Source: Pseudoalteromonas sp. P1-9 (GTDB taxonomy: Bacteria; Pseudomonadota; Gammaproteobacteria; Enterobacterales; Alteromonadaceae). Taken from it: 64,000 nucleotides of DNA. Location of the stretch: NCBI RefSeq assembly GCF_001399975.1, contig NZ_LKBD01000004.1:124001-188000 (forward strand), read 5' to 3'. This document shows positions 9,761 through 19,487 of the stretch, in pieces; position 1 is the first letter of the stretch; every line of letters begins with the position of its first letter. Position numbers and translations under genes: made by a program. The notes below the pieces were generated by a model that ran no database searches, was not told the origin of the DNA, and saw only the letters and a list, made by a program, of their open reading frames with translations.

Positions 9761-10663
9761 ATGATAGTCGCTTCTCGCATTTCAGAAAAAATCATTCAAA
9801 TTAGCGGACAAGACCGCAAGTCTTACCTGCACGGACAAGTTACACAAGATCTTAATTTATTAAACGACACTACCTTTTTATGGTCAGGGCATTGCAATGC
9901 AAAAGGTAAACTTTGGTCAGTACATAAGCTAATTGCGGAAAACGACGCTTACTTGATGTTAGCAAGTGACACTGAAGCCGAGCAAAGCTTTAGTGAACTT
10001 AAAAAATATGGTGTTTTTTCAAAAGTAGAATTTGCCCTAAGCGAGCAGCTTATTAGCCTTGGTGTAACAGCGCAAACCACCAGTGAAATTGAGTCGGCAT
10101 TGGCGATTTCATTTACCAGCCACAATTTAGTGCAATTTGAATTAGGTTATGCGCTAAAACTAGCCGAAGGCTTAGTGCAACTTGTTATTGAAAAAGAAAA
10201 ATTGGCTGAACTTGAAGGCAAAATTACACTTACAAATAATGAAAATGCATGGCTTGCAGCTAACATTAAAGCCGGATTGCCGCGCCTAAATGCCCAAACA
10301 CTCGATGAGTTTGTTCCGCAGATGGTCAATCTACAAGCGATTGGTGGAATTAGTTTCAATAAAGGCTGTTACACAGGCCAAGAAACTGTCGCGCGCATGA
10401 AATACCTAGGCAAAAATAAGCGTGCAATGTACAGCTTATTTGCCGCCGAACAACACATTGAAACAGCAAGCGACGTTGAAGTTCAGCTTGGTGAAAACTG
10501 GCGTAGAGCCGGTAAAGTAATAAACACTGCGGTTACCGATGAAGGCACATATATTCAAGCGGTACTGCCAAACGACACGTCTGAGCAAGCTCAGTTGCGC
10601 GTAAAAGATCTTGAAGAGTCACGCCTTAGCGTGAGTGCTCTTCCTTACACACTTGAAGATTAG
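9761..10663 (+). CDS. ygfZ: tRNA-modifying / Fe-S cluster protein YgfZ
   Basis: 300-aa member of the GcvT-like folate-binding family (YgfZ/IBA57). The signature KGCYTGQETVAR, with its conserved Cys, lies near residue 204. YgfZ uses tetrahydrofolate and supports certain Fe-S enzymes such as MiaB (family knowledge). Opposite orientation to sdhE-ygfX as in E. coli, with slyD starting 7 bp after its stop, so the two are probably co-transcribed. Confidence 0.94.
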   Translation: MIVASRISEKIIQISGQDRKSYLHGQVTQDLNLLNDTTFLWSGHCNAKGKLWSVHKLIAENDAYLMLASDTEAEQSFSELKKYGVFSKVEFALSEQLISLGVTAQTTSEIESALAISFTSHNLVQFELGYALKLAEGLVQLVIEKEKLAELEGKITLTNNENAWLAANIKAGLPRLNAQTLDEFVPQMVNLQAIGGISFNKGCYTGQETVARMKYLGKNKRAMYSLFAAEQHIETASDVEVQLGENWRRAGKVINTAVTDEGTYIQAVLPNDTSEQAQLRVKDLEESRLSVSALPYTLED

Positions 10664-10670
10664 GTTTAAT

Positions 10671-11189
10671 ATGAAAATTGCACAGCAAAAAGTAGTAAAG
10701 CTTCATTACTCAGTAATGGACAAAGACAACAATGCCATCGACAGCTCATTTGATAACGAGCCGCTAGAGTTCATCATTGGTTCGGGTTTTTTAATTCCAG
10801 GTCTTGAAAATGCGCTTATTGATAAGCAAGCTGGCGATACCTTTACTGTAGAAGTTGAAGCAAAAGATGGCTATGGCGAGCGTCACGATGGTTTGATGCA
10901 AGCAGTACCTAAGTCAATGTTTGACGGTATGGATATTGAAGTAGGCATGCAATTTCGCGCAACGACCGATGATGGTGAGCAGACTGTTGTAATTATCGAT
11001 ATTCAAGAAGACGATGTGATTGTTGATGGCAACCACCCGCTTTCTGGTATTGATTTAACATTTGATGTTGAAGTACTTGAAGTACGTGACGCGACAGAAG
11101 AAGAATTGGCACATGGCCATGTTCATGGTGAAGGTGGCTGTGGCTCGCACCATGATCACAAACATGATGAAAATGGCGGCTGTTGTTAA
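10671..11189 (+). CDS. slyD: FKBP-type peptidyl-prolyl isomerase SlyD
   Basis: 172 aa. An FKBP domain is interrupted by an insert-in-flap chaperone domain (about 70-125), and the tail is rich in His and Cys (HGHVHGEGGCGSHHDHKH, then GGCC). SlyD isomerises prolyl bonds and stores or delivers nickel for hydrogenase or urease maturation (family knowledge). I chose the ATG at 10671, 7 bp after the ygfZ stop. An in-frame upstream start would add 12 residues inside ygfZ and is unlikely. Confidence 0.93.
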   Translation: MKIAQQKVVKLHYSVMDKDNNAIDSSFDNEPLEFIIGSGFLIPGLENALIDKQAGDTFTVEVEAKDGYGERHDGLMQAVPKSMFDGMDIEVGMQFRATTDDGEQTVVIIDIQEDDVIVDGNHPLSGIDLTFDVEVLEVRDATEEELAHGHVHGEGGCGSHHDHKHDENGGCC

Positions 11190-11205
11190 TTTACAGTACT
11201 AACAA

Positions 11206-11238
11206 TAAAAAATAGCGCTTTAGGGCGCTATTTTTTTT
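11206..11238. terminator. Bidirectional terminator between slyD and 11228 gene
   Basis: A-run, AATAGCGC (11211-11218), loop, GCGCTATT (11225-11232), then a T-run. It can stop transcription from both sides and overlaps the last codons of the minus-strand gene. Confidence 0.85.
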
Positions 11239-11656
11239 GCCCATCTAATGCGGCGATTAAGCCAGCTTGATCATTTGTACCAAGCCTAATTTTGGTTTCA
11301 TCCTGCAGCACTAATTCAACTGCCTTAAAACCGTGGGCTGAATACACAAACCCATCATGGCTAATACGTAAACCAATGCCATGTCGCCATGAATTCTCCA
11401 CAGCCTGATACGAAACAACCTCTGACAAGGGTAAGGTTTGACCAAACCAGCCAAAAGCAAACCCCCATTTTATAGTGTTATCTTTTACAGTGACTGTCAT
11501 GCCATGAAATAAAAATGCCACCAGCACCACAAAACCTGAAAAAATCAACAGACCTGTAATCGGGCCGATTAAATAAACCGCCAATAAGGTAAATGAAAAA
11601 ATCCACGAAAGCAGCAGTAAAATAGCCCAAGCGATTTGTTTATGAGAATAGGTCAT
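11228..11656 (-). CDS. Two-helix membrane protein of unknown function
   Basis: 142 aa. Two strongly hydrophobic helices at about 8-30 and 33-52 form a short hairpin, followed by a soluble domain of about 85 residues rich in beta-strand-like segments (VTVKDNTIKWGFAFGWFG, LRISHDGFVYSAHG). That layout resembles small bacterial PH-like membrane proteins, but I do not recognise a named family. It starts 12 bp downstream of the DUF481 gene stop and is probably co-transcribed with it. Confidence 0.65.
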   Translation of the reverse strand: MTYSHKQIAWAILLLLSWIFSFTLLAVYLIGPITGLLIFSGFVVLVAFLFHGMTVTVKDNTIKWGFAFGWFGQTLPLSEVVSYQAVENSWRHGIGLRISHDGFVYSAHGFKAVELVLQDETKIRLGTNDQAGLIAALDGQKK

Positions 11657-11668
11657 TAATATTCCAAG

Positions 11669-12466
11669 TTAGTTGAAGCTAAAAACAAAGGTAGCACTGG
11701 TTTCAGCGTCATAATTGCGTTTGCCTTCTTCAGGCATGGTGTTGTAACGATATAAATATGAAAACTTAAGACTAAGTGCACCGCTAATTTGGCTCACCAA
11801 TGACGTCTCTGATTTGATGCGGGAGTTTAACCCACTTAACGAATGCTCCGCACTAATATCCTGATTAAAGCGCGTGCGTTTACTTACAATTCGCTCCCAC
11901 TGCAGAGCTAATCGTAGCAAGTAACCTAAATCCGATTCGTCGGTTTCACTGACCTGATAATTAACCCCAGGACCGACATCTAAATCAATGCTGTCTTTAC
12001 GATTTTCTAAAAAGCGCCAACCGTAACCAGCAACAAAGCTCGCTTGCTTTTCGATACCGCTAAATCTATCAAATTCATAATCACCGTATAAAAACAGTGA
12101 GTTATTTTTGTCTTCAAGTAAGTAGTTACTTTGCAATGAAGTGAAATAACGCGTGGCAGACAGCTCATCGCCTTCCTCATTATCGTTATCTTTTTTTACC
12201 AAGGAATCAAACTTCAATTGGTTGCGCCAATTATTGAGGTCTTGCATAATGTTAGTTTTGAGTTTTGCACTAGCAGTATTAGTGTTGCCTGTCGTTACAA
12301 TAAAACCCAGTTCTAAATCACCAAACAAAAGTCGCCCTTTATTTTGCTCATACCTTTCATCACTTGGGGTTTCGCCATAAACGGCAAAGTCTTCAAACGG
12401 ATCCGGATCCGCAGCGAGTAATTTCGAACAAAAAAGAACACAATAAAAAAACACAATCCAACGCAT
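11669..12466 (-). CDS. DUF481 (YdiY-like) outer-membrane beta-barrel protein
   Basis: 265 aa. The signal peptide MRWIVFFYCVLFCSKLLAA is followed by an acidic linker, then alternating amphipathic strands typical of a small porin-like barrel, ending in an aromatic residue (final residues FVFSFN) as outer-membrane proteins do. The pattern LELGFIVTTGNTNTASAKLKT is typical of DUF481 'salt-induced outer membrane protein' members. The substrate is unknown. Likely in a two-gene unit with the small membrane protein downstream. Confidence 0.85.
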   Translation of the reverse strand: MRWIVFFYCVLFCSKLLAADPDPFEDFAVYGETPSDERYEQNKGRLLFGDLELGFIVTTGNTNTASAKLKTNIMQDLNNWRNQLKFDSLVKKDNDNEEGDELSATRYFTSLQSNYLLEDKNNSLFLYGDYEFDRFSGIEKQASFVAGYGWRFLENRKDSIDLDVGPGVNYQVSETDESDLGYLLRLALQWERIVSKRTRFNQDISAEHSLSGLNSRIKSETSLVSQISGALSLKFSYLYRYNTMPEEGKRNYDAETSATFVFSFN

Positions 12467-12524
12467 TTAATACTACTCTAACTCTCAATCCACCTAAGCT
12501 AAAACGACAAATTTATAAAAGTGG

Positions 12525-12839
12525 CTACTTCCACAATACGTGAACAAACGGCGCAGCTTTATCTCGACTAATTAAAATGCGCGCAAATAACACATCTTGG
12601 TTTTCAAACTCTAATCCCACCAACACTTGAATATACAGTTCTGGTTCAATTTCAAATTCGGTAAATTCTTGCCAAGACTCATCCGGCTCACTTTCTTCAA
12701 TAAAGCCTAAATCTTCACGATATTGATTAAACTCAACAATATCTTGTTCAGACAAGTTGTCTGGCGCCAATTCAAGAAACACTTCATACGCGTGATTAGT
12801 CGCTTCTTCAATTGTCCATAGGTGATCTTGGTTGCTCAT
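12525..12839 (-). CDS. Double-stranded-DNA-mimic protein, YciU/HI1450 family (DUF440)
   Basis: 104 aa and very acidic (many E and D, few K and R). The order YEVFLELAPDNLSEQDIVEFN ... WQEFTEFEIEPELYIQVLVGLEF ... DVLFARILISRDK ... HVLWK matches E. coli YciU and H. influenzae HI1450 closely. Those proteins fold as acidic dsDNA mimics thought to bind HU (family knowledge). Single-gene unit flanked by a terminator upstream. Confidence 0.88.
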   Translation of the reverse strand: MSNQDHLWTIEEATNHAYEVFLELAPDNLSEQDIVEFNQYREDLGFIEESEPDESWQEFTEFEIEPELYIQVLVGLEFENQDVLFARILISRDKAAPFVHVLWK

Positions 12840-12882
12840 AACTCGACTCTTCGCATTTTTTGATAATTATATCAAAACAAAA

Positions 12883-12908
12883 AAGGCAAAGAAGTGCTTC
12901 TTTGCCTT
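12883..12908 (-). terminator. Terminator of the 12985-17295 RND pump operon
   Basis: AAGGCAAAGAAG (12883-12894) and CTTCTTTGCCTT (12897-12908) are exact complements. Read on the minus strand the hairpin is followed by a T-run (TTTTTTGTTTT), so it stops transcripts leaving the pump operon. Confidence 0.9.
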
Positions 12909-12984
12909 ATATTTTGTGATTTTAACGCAGACTACTAACTGTTAGCCTAAAATTCAGCTAATAGCAGTCCTTCCTGCGAAACAG

Positions 12985-15900
12985 TTACTCATGTGCCAGC
13001 TTTGCTTTCACCTTTTCACGCATACTTTGAATCAACGCATAGAATATTGGAATTAACAAAGTACCAAAAATAGTCGCAGCCAACATACCAGCCAGTACGG
13101 TTAAACCTAAACTAACACGGCTACCCGCACCTGCACCGGTTGCAAATACTAATGGTAACACCCCAAGTACAAACGACAGTGCCGTCATCAACACTGCTCT
13201 AAAACGTAATCGGGCTGCGTTTAGCGCCGATTCAAAAATACTATAACCCGCGGCACGCTGTTCCATCGCAAATTCAACGATTAGAATAGCGGTCTTAGTG
13301 GATAAACCAATCAAGAGTATTAAGCCCACCTGCGCATAAATATTGTTTGCCATACCAACCGTATAAAGCGCACTCATCGCACCAAATATCGCTAACGGTA
13401 CGGCCGCAATTACCGCAAACGGAATCGTCCAGCTTTCGTACTGTGCAACCAAAAACAAGTACACAAAGATAATCGCTAAACCAAATAGCAATGGCGCTAA
13501 GTTACCAGCTTGAATTTCTTGCTTGGTTTGCCCTGCCCAATCATAAATGTAGCCTGTTGGTAATTGCGCAGATAACTCTTGCATCACCTTAATTGCTTCA
13601 CCACTTGAGTAACCTGGTGCAGGCTGACCTGTGATGCTTGCACTGCGATATAGGTTGAAGTGATTTACGCTGGTCGGGCCCAATATTGGTTCAAGACTCG
13701 CAAGTGTCGTTAACGGCACCATTTCACCGCTGCTAGCACGTACATAGTAGTTATTTAAATCAGACGGATCTTTACGAAACTCAGTTTCAGCCTGAATCAC
13801 AACCTGATAGGTACGACCAAATTGGTTAAAATCATTAATGTACAACGAACCGAGTTGCGCTTGTAAGGTCACAAACACATCGCTCAACGCAACGCCCTGC
13901 GCTTTGGCTTTATCACGGTCAATTTCTAAGAAATACTGCGGCACATTAGCGCGGAAAGTACTAAATACGCTAGTTAACTCAGGACGCTGGTTAGCCTCGT
14001 AAATTAAGCCGTTCATCACCTGTGCCAAATCCGCAGGCTCACGCCCTTCACTATCTAGCAATCTAAATTCAAAACCTGAACTCGTACCTAAACCTGGAAT
14101 TGGCGGTGGATTAAAGACAAAAATTTGCGCATCTGGCATAGCAAACATCTGCCCCATTAAACGCGGGATCACTTGCTTCAAGCCAAGCTCTGGCGCAGTC
14201 CTATCCTCCCAATCTTTTAGTACAATTACGCCAAGACCGTTATTTGAACCAGGGCCACCAAGCAATGAAATACCCGATACAGTAATAATATCGGTTACCG
14301 CAGGGTCGGCTAAGATGGTTTCGCTTACTTTCGCCATTACCTCAGCAGTACGGCCGCTGGCTGCTGCATCTGGTAATTGCACATCAACAAACAAAAAGCC
14401 TTGATCTTCAGCTGGTACAAACGCGGTAGGAACTGCTTTGGTTAACCAACCTGTTGCAGCGAATAGCAACACTGTTACTAACCCTACACGCGCTGAGCGC
14501 TTTAACAACCAACCAACCGTCGATGAATACTTTGACGTAGAGGAAATAATGCCTTTTTCTACGGGTGCTAGCCATTTAATTGGCTTCATTGCTTTTTCAC
14601 TTAGTAACAAAGTACACAGTGCTGGGCTTAACGTTAATGCGTTAATCGATGAAATAAGCACAGCAAATGAAATCGTAACTGAAAACTGCTTATAAAGCTC
14701 ACCGGTAATGCCCGGCATAAAGCCAACAGGCACAAATACCGCAAGCAGCACCAGAGTTGTCGCGATAATTGGCCCTGAAACCTGCTCCATCGCTTTGCTC
14801 ACCGCTTCTTTAATTGGCAGCTTTTCTTCTTTTAAAATACGCTCAACGTTTTCAATAACAACAATAGCATCATCAACCACAATACCGATAGCCAGTACCA
14901 AGCCAAACAAGGTAATGGTGTTGATTGAATAACCCATCAACATCATAAAGGCGAACGTACCAACCAACGACACTGGAATTGCCACTGATGGAATTAACGT
15001 TGCACGCCAATTTTGGAGGAATAAAAATACCACGAGAATTACCAGCGCAACTGCTTGATAAAGCGTTACCACTACCTCTTCTATCGAGCGATTAATAAAT
15101 TCAGTTGTATCGTATGGCATGCTGTAGTGAAGGCCATCAGGAAAACGCTCAGAGAGAATTTCCATTTGTTTTTTCACATTCGCAGCCACTTCAGTCGCGT
15201 TAGCATCTGGCAGCTGATAAATAACTAAAAACGCAGTATCTTCACCATTTAATTTGGCAGTAAACGCGTAATCTTTAGAACCCAATTCAATACGACCAAT
15301 ATCCGACAAGCGAATAAAATCACCATTGTTTGTAGCTCTAATAATGGTATCGCCAAATTCATCTGGGGTTTTTAAGCGACCGCGCGCCTGAATGGAATAT
15401 TCAAACTGTTGATTTTTTGGAGCGGGACTGGCACCCAGCTTACCTGCAGCAACAATTAAGTTTTGCTCTCGCAGTGCATTTTGTACATCCGCTACAGTGA
15501 CACCGAGCGACGCCATCTTGTTTGGGTTTAACCAAATACGCATTGAATAGGTTTTTTCACCCATTACTTCAGCGTTTGCAACACCCGGAATGCGCCCAAG
15601 AGGCTCTGTTAAATAGTTTGTGGCGTAGTTACTTAGGAAGATTTCATCAAGATTTTCTTGCGAGCTGTAAAGCGTTACGCCCAATAACATGTTACTGGAT
15701 TGCTTGCGCACAACAACGCCTTGACGTTTAACTTCTTCAGGTAAGCCAGCTTCGGCAAGTGCAACACGGTTTTGCACATTCACTTGCGCCATATCATCGT
15801 CAGTACCCACTTTAAAATACACGGTAATGCTTGCAGTACCGTTATTAGCAGCCGTAGATTCGATATACAGCATATCTTCCACCCCATTGATTTGCTCTTC

Positions 15901-16098
15901 AATGGGCCGGATCACCGACTCCTCAACAACCTGAGCACTCGCTCCTGGGTATACAGCTGTCACCTGAATTTGTGGTGGTGTAATTTGAGGATACATATTC
16001 ACTGGCAGCAAATACAACGAAATTAAGCCAGCTAAGGTAATTACAATTGAAATAACCAGCGCAAATTTGGGCCGATTAATAAACGTTTTACTAATCAT
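12985..16098 (-). CDS. RND efflux pump inner-membrane permease (HAE-1 type)
   Basis: 1037 aa, normal length for AcrB/MexB-type tripartite pump permeases. Starts MISKTFINRPKFALVISIVITLAG (TM1), with two large periplasmic loops and twelve membrane helices. The proton-relay acidic pair is intact in VVDDAIVVIENV (D409 and D410), and the N-terminal AVYPGASAQVVEESV pore-domain motif is present. It follows its adaptor gene by 9 bp. No outer-membrane channel gene is adjacent, so it probably shares a TolC-type channel. The substrate cannot be told from sequence. Confidence 0.95.
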   Translation of the reverse strand: MISKTFINRPKFALVISIVITLAGLISLYLLPVNMYPQITPPQIQVTAVYPGASAQVVEESVIRPIEEQINGVEDMLYIESTAANNGTASITVYFKVGTDDDMAQVNVQNRVALAEAGLPEEVKRQGVVVRKQSSNMLLGVTLYSSQENLDEIFLSNYATNYLTEPLGRIPGVANAEVMGEKTYSMRIWLNPNKMASLGVTVADVQNALREQNLIVAAGKLGASPAPKNQQFEYSIQARGRLKTPDEFGDTIIRATNNGDFIRLSDIGRIELGSKDYAFTAKLNGEDTAFLVIYQLPDANATEVAANVKKQMEILSERFPDGLHYSMPYDTTEFINRSIEEVVVTLYQAVALVILVVFLFLQNWRATLIPSVAIPVSLVGTFAFMMLMGYSINTITLFGLVLAIGIVVDDAIVVIENVERILKEEKLPIKEAVSKAMEQVSGPIIATTLVLLAVFVPVGFMPGITGELYKQFSVTISFAVLISSINALTLSPALCTLLLSEKAMKPIKWLAPVEKGIISSTSKYSSTVGWLLKRSARVGLVTVLLFAATGWLTKAVPTAFVPAEDQGFLFVDVQLPDAAASGRTAEVMAKVSETILADPAVTDIITVSGISLLGGPGSNNGLGVIVLKDWEDRTAPELGLKQVIPRLMGQMFAMPDAQIFVFNPPPIPGLGTSSGFEFRLLDSEGREPADLAQVMNGLIYEANQRPELTSVFSTFRANVPQYFLEIDRDKAKAQGVALSDVFVTLQAQLGSLYINDFNQFGRTYQVVIQAETEFRKDPSDLNNYYVRASSGEMVPLTTLASLEPILGPTSVNHFNLYRSASITGQPAPGYSSGEAIKVMQELSAQLPTGYIYDWAGQTKQEIQAGNLAPLLFGLAIIFVYLFLVAQYESWTIPFAVIAAVPLAIFGAMSALYTVGMANNIYAQVGLILLIGLSTKTAILIVEFAMEQRAAGYSIFESALNAARLRFRAVLMTALSFVLGVLPLVFATGAGAGSRVSLGLTVLAGMLAATIFGTLLIPIFYALIQSMREKVKAKLAHE

Positions 16099-16107
16099 TT
16101 ACGCCCC

Positions 16108-17295
16108 CTATTTTGCGCTGTTTGTGATAACACCGGTTACCGTATCAACATTCTTTTCAACTGGGTTTACTTCAACACCTGGGCGCACTTTTTGTAGCCC
16201 TTCAATAATAATGCGCTCACCCGCTTCTATGCCCGAGTTAACGACCCACATAGCATTAATGCGACGGCCTAAATCTACATGTCGCGTGCTCACTTTGTTG
16301 TTGTCATCAACCACTAATAAGAACTTACCTTGCTGATTTTCTTGTACCGCTGCTTGTGGCACTAACGCCATTGACAATTTATTTTTACTCTCAGCAATCA
16401 GCTTTACAAATAACCCGGGTAGCACAATACCATCAGGATTTGGGAAAGATGCCCTTAGCTCAACCGTGCCGGTGTTGCGGTCTATTTTTGTATCGGCAAA
16501 ATCTAGCACACCTGCCTCGGCATATTCGCTGTTGTTCGGTAAACGAATTTTTAAATCGAGAGGTACTTGATCAGGACTTTCAATATTTCGGTGTTCTTGT
16601 AAGTAGGTAGTATAAAGTGCCTCTTCAACCGAAAAGTTAACGTAGATAGGGTCTGTTGAGGTGATGTTTGCCAGCACGCCACTTTGCGGGCTTACAATAT
16701 TACCTACATCAATATTTACGCGACCAATTTTCCCATCAAACGGCGCGACTATTTCAGTGTAACTTAAATCCAATTTAGCTTTTTTAAGTGCCGCTTCGCC
16801 CGCTTTTACCGCTGCTTGCGTTTGCGCAGCATTAGTAATCAGCTTGTCTAAATCAGATTGTGAAATAAAACCCTTGTCCGCGACTTCTCTACCTCGTTTT
16901 AAATCACGCGCAGCACCTGCCGCTCCAGCAATTTTTGATTTTAGGTCCGCATCAGATTGCGCTAAAAACGCCTCGTATTCGCTAGGATCAATTTTTAGCA
17001 GTAAATCGCCTTTTTTAACTTCAGAGCCTTCAACAAATTTTCGCTCTATTAATTCACCTTGCACACGGGTTGTTATATCGGCTTCTTTCGATGCTTCGGT
17101 GCGCGCAGTAAACTCACGATAAGTACCAACTTGATCATTATTAACGGTATAAACCGAGACCGCTGGTGCTGGCGCTTGTTGCACAACTTCTTCCTTTCCA
17201 CAACCAGTCAAGGCCAGTGGCCCTAACAACACACAGCTGACAAAAAACGCAGCTTTGGTTGGGTAACTAATATTTTTATACTTGGACGTAAACAT
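16108..17295 (-). CDS. RND efflux periplasmic adaptor lipoprotein (MFP)
   Basis: 395 aa. I place the start at 17295 (MFTSKYKNIS) because AGGGAG lies 6 nt upstream; an in-frame ATG six codons earlier lacks a site. The signal sequence ends in a lipobox (LALTGC), so it is a lipid-anchored adaptor. Barrel-sandwich half motifs (TRVQGELIERKFVEGSEVKKGDLL and YTEIVAPFDGKIGRVNIDVG) bracket an alpha-hairpin. It links the permease encoded 9 bp downstream to an outer-membrane channel. No regulator is adjacent. Confidence 0.94.
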   Translation of the reverse strand: MFTSKYKNISYPTKAAFFVSCVLLGPLALTGCGKEEVVQQAPAPAVSVYTVNNDQVGTYREFTARTEASKEADITTRVQGELIERKFVEGSEVKKGDLLLKIDPSEYEAFLAQSDADLKSKIAGAAGAARDLKRGREVADKGFISQSDLDKLITNAAQTQAAVKAGEAALKKAKLDLSYTEIVAPFDGKIGRVNIDVGNIVSPQSGVLANITSTDPIYVNFSVEEALYTTYLQEHRNIESPDQVPLDLKIRLPNNSEYAEAGVLDFADTKIDRNTGTVELRASFPNPDGIVLPGLFVKLIAESKNKLSMALVPQAAVQENQQGKFLLVVDDNNKVSTRHVDLGRRINAMWVVNSGIEAGERIIIEGLQKVRPGVEVNPVEKNVDTVTGVITNSAK

Positions 17296-17574
17296 GCAAC
17301 TCTCCCTTATCACAAATAGAGCAAATTTTTATTCTCGATGAAAAATCCGAAATTTCTAATAATATCTTCTGGTTATCAATCATAATACGACTGCACATTA
17401 ATTGTAATTTAATATTTAACAAAATCTAATCAAATCAGTAAGTGGTGTTTTTAGCCACTTGTCAGAGCGGCTATTTTGCTGAAAAAATATGAACCTAGGG
17501 TGAAGTTACATGCTTTACAGACATAGTAAGACACGTTAACCTCGAACAACCCAACAGGTCGGATGAGAATAATA

Positions 17575-18375
17575 ATGAGCCATCTTGTCACCCTAAATGT
17601 TGAAGCTGGCGTTGCCACCGTCACATTTAATCGCCCCGATAAACTCAACGCACTGAGCTATGAAAGTTTTTTACAGCTAGCGCGCATTATTAAGCAATTG
17701 AAAAAAGACAAATCGTTAAGATTAGTGATTATTGATGCCATCGGCAGTGATTTCTGTACCGGCCTTGATGTAAAAAACATCAGCCGTTCCCCTACTAAAA
17801 TGTTAAAACTGCTATTCAAATGGCTTCCCGGTAACGCAAATCTAGCGCAGCAAGTCACCATAGGGTGGCAAGAAATTAAAGCGCCGGTAATTTGCAAAAT
17901 TCATGGCCGCTGTTTTGGTGGCGGTATGCAAATCGCACTTGGCGCTGACTTTCGTTTAGCGAGCCGCGACGCCCAATTCGCCATTATGGAATCGCGCTGG
18001 GGATTAACACCAGATATGGCAGGCAGTGTAATGTTGCAAGGCCTAATGCCTTACGACCAAGCCCTAAAGCTCACTCATATGGCCGAACCAATTAGCGCTG
18101 ACACTGCCAAAACAGTCAACCTAGTGACACAAGTATGCGACGATTTAGATCTCGAATGCGAGCAATTAAAAGCGGCATTGTTAGCACAATCGCCCGATGC
18201 GTTAGCTGCAAACAAACGCACTTATCAAAAGCGTATGTTCGCAAATCGCCGCCCATTGTTAGCAGCTGAAACATTTAATCAGATACGTATTCTACGCGGC
18301 AAAAATGTAAAACGTGCCATTAGCAATCGCTTAAAAGGAGAAACTAAGCCTTTCGACAATTCGGCTAATTGGTAG
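17575..18375 (+). CDS. Enoyl-CoA hydratase/isomerase (crotonase) family protein
   Basis: 266 aa from the ATG at 17575 (MSHLVTLNVEAGVATVTFN). An in-frame ATG four codons upstream is possible; neither has a strong ribosome site. Crotonase-fold features include the opening NRPDKLNALSYESF, the oxyanion-hole segment GSDFCTGLDVKNI and the second one RCFGGGMQIALGADFRLAS. The member resembles multifunctional crotonases; the exact acyl-CoA substrate cannot be assigned. It lies alone between the divergent efflux operon and the lrgAB-type pair. Confidence 0.88.
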   Translation: MSHLVTLNVEAGVATVTFNRPDKLNALSYESFLQLARIIKQLKKDKSLRLVIIDAIGSDFCTGLDVKNISRSPTKMLKLLFKWLPGNANLAQQVTIGWQEIKAPVICKIHGRCFGGGMQIALGADFRLASRDAQFAIMESRWGLTPDMAGSVMLQGLMPYDQALKLTHMAEPISADTAKTVNLVTQVCDDLDLECEQLKAALLAQSPDALAANKRTYQKRMFANRRPLLAAETFNQIRILRGKNVKRAISNRLKGETKPFDNSANW

Positions 18376-18423
18376 CGACTAAAGAACAGTATACCGACCT
18401 GCAAGCTGTGATAGGCTATTGCT

Positions 18424-18783
18424 ATGAAATACATTGTTAGTTTAACGATTCTAGTAACAGCATTAGCCCTTGGTCATGGCCTGCTTTATATACTGAAATT
18501 TAGTTTTCCCCCAGCGGTGCTCGGTATGGGCATATTATTGCTTGTGCTCAAATTAAATATTGTGTCACTAAAGCAATGTGAAGCAATTGGTGCATTACTG
18601 CTGAAATACTTCCCACTTTTTTTCATTCCCGCTGGTGTTGGCATCATTCAGCATTTAGACCTGATTAAAGACAACCTGTTTTTAATTGTAGTTTCAATAC
18701 TTACCGCCACGGTGGGCACTCTATTTATTGTAGGAAAAGTCGCAAGCCTGCTTTTCGCATCTAACGATAAGGAACAGTCATGA
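18424..18783 (+). CDS. CidA/LrgA family membrane protein
   Basis: 119 aa with four hydrophobic segments and the family pattern FPPAVLGMGILLLVL ... FPLFFIPAGVGIIQH. CidA/LrgA proteins are holin-like membrane proteins implicated in murein hydrolase control and, in some bacteria, small-acid transport (family knowledge). Its last 4 bp overlap the partner gene (ATGA overlap), so the two are translationally coupled. Which of the Cid or Lrg roles applies is unknown. Confidence 0.9.
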   Translation: MKYIVSLTILVTALALGHGLLYILKFSFPPAVLGMGILLLVLKLNIVSLKQCEAIGALLLKYFPLFFIPAGVGIIQHLDLIKDNLFLIVVSILTATVGTLFIVGKVASLLFASNDKEQS

Positions 18784-19472
18784 GCCTGCTTTTGATTGTT
18801 TTGTCTCCGCTTTGTTTTTTTGCTTTCAAATGGTTGCAGACCCATTATTTAAAACACAGCCTTTGTAACCCTATTTTATTAAGCATTGCGGTAATTAGCG
18901 TGATTTTAGTGTGGGGTGATATTCCCTACACTGAGTTTGCCACAATTAACACACCGTATTTTTGGTTACTTGATTCAGCAATTGTTGCGCTAGCGATTCC
19001 ACTGTACAAAGAGTCGCGCACTATAAAACAACATACCTGGCGCTACATTTTATGCAGCGCCACTGGTGTTTTGGTTTCGTCGATCATTGCCATGCTTGTC
19101 GCCTATTTACTTGGCGCTAATGAACAGCTCATCGCAAGCCTTGCACCCAACGCAGTAACAACCCCCATTGCCATTGAAGTTAGTAATCAACTTAACGGCA
19201 TAAGTGCTCTTTCGGCTGTTATTGTTATTTGTGTCGGTATTTTTGGCGCTGTTTTTGGCTTACCGCTACTCAAACTATTTGGCGTAACACATATACCCAG
19301 TCAAGGCTTAGCGCTTGGAGCAGCTTGTCACGCCGTTGGTACAGCACGTGCCATTGAAGTTGATGAACGTATGGGCGCATTTGCATCCGTTAGTTTAGTA
19401 TTAAGCGCCATATTGACCCCACTTATTATCCCTGTAATCTATACCTTAATAGACCTGATACTATTAAACTAA
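18780..19472 (+). CDS. LrgB/CidB family membrane protein
   Basis: 230 aa with about six to seven membrane helices. The family core ASLAPNAVTTPIAIEVSNQLNG and the HAVGTARAIEVDE motif are intact. LrgB-type proteins partner the LrgA-type protein encoded immediately upstream. Starts on the overlapping ATGA at 18780. The phospholipase D gene begins 15 bp after its stop and may be read with it. Confidence 0.92.
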   Translation: MSLLLIVLSPLCFFAFKWLQTHYLKHSLCNPILLSIAVISVILVWGDIPYTEFATINTPYFWLLDSAIVALAIPLYKESRTIKQHTWRYILCSATGVLVSSIIAMLVAYLLGANEQLIASLAPNAVTTPIAIEVSNQLNGISALSAVIVICVGIFGAVFGLPLLKLFGVTHIPSQGLALGAACHAVGTARAIEVDERMGAFASVSLVLSAILTPLIIPVIYTLIDLILLN

Positions 19473-19487
19473 CTAGTCGGTAATCAA

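Noticed and set aside
17296..17574. Possible regulatory elements between the divergent pump operon and crotonase
   Set aside because: Only a weak hairpin (AAGTGG/CCACTT near 17442) and A+T-rich sequence; no operator or promoter strong enough to list.
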